Shown here: positions 21,821 through 22,840 of the stretch, one piece after another
Numbering within the stretch: the stretch's first letter is position 1
How the letters are laid out: each line of letters begins with the position of its first letter
Assembly (NCBI GenBank): GCA_002371295.1
Contig: DFGZ01000051.1
Location: 1-22,840 of the forward strand
DNA: 22,840 nt
Origin: Oribacterium sp. UBA3737
Lineage (GTDB): Bacteria; Bacillota_A; Clostridia; Lachnospirales; Lachnospiraceae
Reading direction: 5' to 3'
The notes under the pieces: generated by a model
The model's database searches: none
Told to the model about the DNA's origin: nothing
Seen by the model: the letters and a program-made list of their open reading frames with translations, nothing else
Translations under genes and position numbers: made by a program

Positions 21821-22840
21821 TTACTTATTATCAGCTGTTACAGCCTTAGCTGCTGTACGTCCTGATACGAAGATTTCTGTGATAGCGTTACCGCCGAGAC
21901 GGTTACCACCATGGATACCTCCTGTAACCTCACCTGCTGCGTAAAGTCCATCGATAGCCTTACCGTCCTTGTCAAGTACATGACGGTTAACATCAACAGA
22001 AATTCCACCCATTGTATGGTGAGTTGAAGGAGCCATGAGACGTACACGAAGCTTAGCGTCATCAAGGTTGTATGTATCAGCCTTGTATGATCCGTCAGCG
22101 TTCTTCTCTGCATCACCGATAAGTGCTACGAACTGCTTCTTTGTAACATCCTTAGGCTGCTTTCCGTTCATGATAGCCTGATCGTAGTCCTTGATTGTTT
22201 CGATTACAGCATCAGCATCAGTATCGAAACCAATCTCCTTGAAGAGATCTGCAAGCTCACCGATAGTTCTTACATACTGTCTTCCCTCTACGTCCTCATC
22301 CTTGTATGGATATGGTCCAGGAATAGGAACAGCAGCGTTAGCAATCTCGATGAATACGCCCTTGTGGCCCTTCCACTCGATACCGTTCTTGAACTCACCA
22401 AGTGAAAGAACATCACGCTCAGATGTCTCATCTACGAAACGGTTGCCTGTTGTAGGATTGATGTAGATAGCATAATCTCCGCCACCGAAGGCAAGATCTC
22501 CGTTGTCTACCCATGAAATAGGCATAAGCTGTGTGAAGCCTTCACCAGTTGTAGCTGCACCGGCTGCCTCAGCCATCTTGATACCATCACCCTGAAGTGA
22601 TGAACGGTTGGTTGTCTCAAGCTTATCGTTAAGGAACTCGCTTGACCAGTACTCATTTGTATCTACAACCTTTGCAATGTTAGCTGCGAAACCACCTGTT
22701 GCAAGGATGACACCCTTCTTAGCATGAGCTGTTACAGGTGTTCCATCGAACATAGTAGCCTTAACGCCTGTTACACGACCGTCCTCTACGATGAGCTCAT
22801 CAGCAGTTGTACGAGTCATGATCTTGTTAGCTTCGTTAGC
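21821..22840 (-). CDS. Fumarate-reductase-type FAD flavoprotein (C-terminal part)
   Basis: The reading frame is open to the window edge at 22840, so about 339 C-terminal residues of a larger protein are visible. An ATG at 22819 is internal, since it has no ribosome binding site and lies in the middle of the fold. The family is the flavocytochrome c/fumarate reductase FAD group. Visible motifs are GVILATGGFAAN, GDGIKMAEAAGA, GNRFVDETSERD, HHTMGGI and the FAD-closing YAAGEVTGGIHGGNRLGGNAI. The His of HHTMGG, the Arg of SERD and the Arg of GGNRLGG match the substrate-binding and proton-donor residues of soluble fumarate reductases. The acceptor could be fumarate, urocanate or another enoate. The missing N-terminus may hold an FMN-binding domain and a signal peptide. 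Confidence 0.92.
   Translation of the reverse strand, partial: ANEANKIMTRTTADELIVEDGRVTGVKATMFDGTPVTAHAKKGVILATGGFAANIAKVVDTNEYWSSEFLNDKLETTNRSSLQGDGIKMAEAAGAATTGEGFTQLMPISWVDNGDLAFGGGDYAIYINPTTGNRFVDETSERDVLSLGEFKNGIEWKGHKGVFIEIANAAVPIPGPYPYKDEDVEGRQYVRTIGELADLFKEIGFDTDADAVIETIKDYDQAIMNGKQPKDVTKKQFVALIGDAEKNADGSYKADTYNLDDAKLRVRLMAPSTHHTMGGISVDVNRHVLDKDGKAIDGLYAAGEVTGGIHGGNRLGGNAITEIFVSGRTAAKAVTADNK

Noticed and set aside
1..22840. CRISPR array, tRNA, rRNA, insertion sequence or prophage
   Set aside because: No regularly spaced direct repeats, cloverleaf elements, transposase or phage genes, or terminal inverted repeats were seen on either strand.

Overview
The window looks like chromosomal DNA of a low-to-moderate GC, motile, saccharolytic anaerobic Firmicute, most likely a Lachnospiraceae member (Butyrivibrio or a relative). 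This is an inference from DUF3793, a short flavodoxin, a FliB-type lysine methylase, choline-binding-type wall repeats, a GH13_4 amylosucrase and strong AGGAGG/GGAGG ribosome binding sites. I see no tRNA, rRNA, CRISPR array, insertion sequence or phage gene. It is ordinary backbone with several accessory islands.

Layout. (1) 23-1177, minus: a flavodoxin-DUF3793 operon whose near-consensus promoter is covered by three evenly spaced GTTAG-N6-CTAAC palindromes, suggesting metal (iron) control by a DtxR-type repressor. (2) 1539-2080, plus: a cyclophilin with a strong terminator. (3) 2112-10367: a sugar island with ptsI, ptsH, a three-domain EIIBCA of the sucrose/beta-glucoside/trehalose class, a Cof-type HAD phosphatase, an amylosucrase-like GH13 enzyme and a divergent ROK fructokinase. 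Together these suggest sucrose or related disaccharide use. No GH32 sucrose-6-phosphate hydrolase is present. (4) 10571-11842, minus: a CLC antiporter with a non-canonical, fluoride-exporter-like filter. (5) 11931-12857, minus, and 12999-13895, plus: a divergent pair of a Tim44-like/zinc-ribbon membrane protein and a YhcC-type radical SAM protein. (6) 14291-15640, plus: a cytoplasmic degenerate-GGDEF/EAL phosphodiesterase. (7) 15786-16742, minus: a lipoprotein barnase followed by barstar with an acidic tail. (8) 17086-18207, plus: a secreted cell-wall-binding protein. (9) 18465-20903: a FliB-type methylase divergent from a secreted gluzincin metalloprotease of the anthrax-lethal-factor/Pro-Pro-endopeptidase type. 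(10) 20950-22840, minus: a double-zinc-ribbon membrane protein and the C-terminal part of a large fumarate-reductase-type flavoprotein that runs off the window.

The most interesting points are: the triple operator on the flavodoxin promoter; an HPr with Lys instead of the regulatory Ser46; a terminator pressed against the ptsI ribosome binding site; the amylosucrase/PTS/phosphatase combination; the adjacent lipoprotein barnase and acidic-tailed barstar; the CLC-F-like channel without a visible fluoride riboswitch; and the secreted metalloprotease with a TTG start. All functional statements rest on reading motifs by eye. No database search was run.
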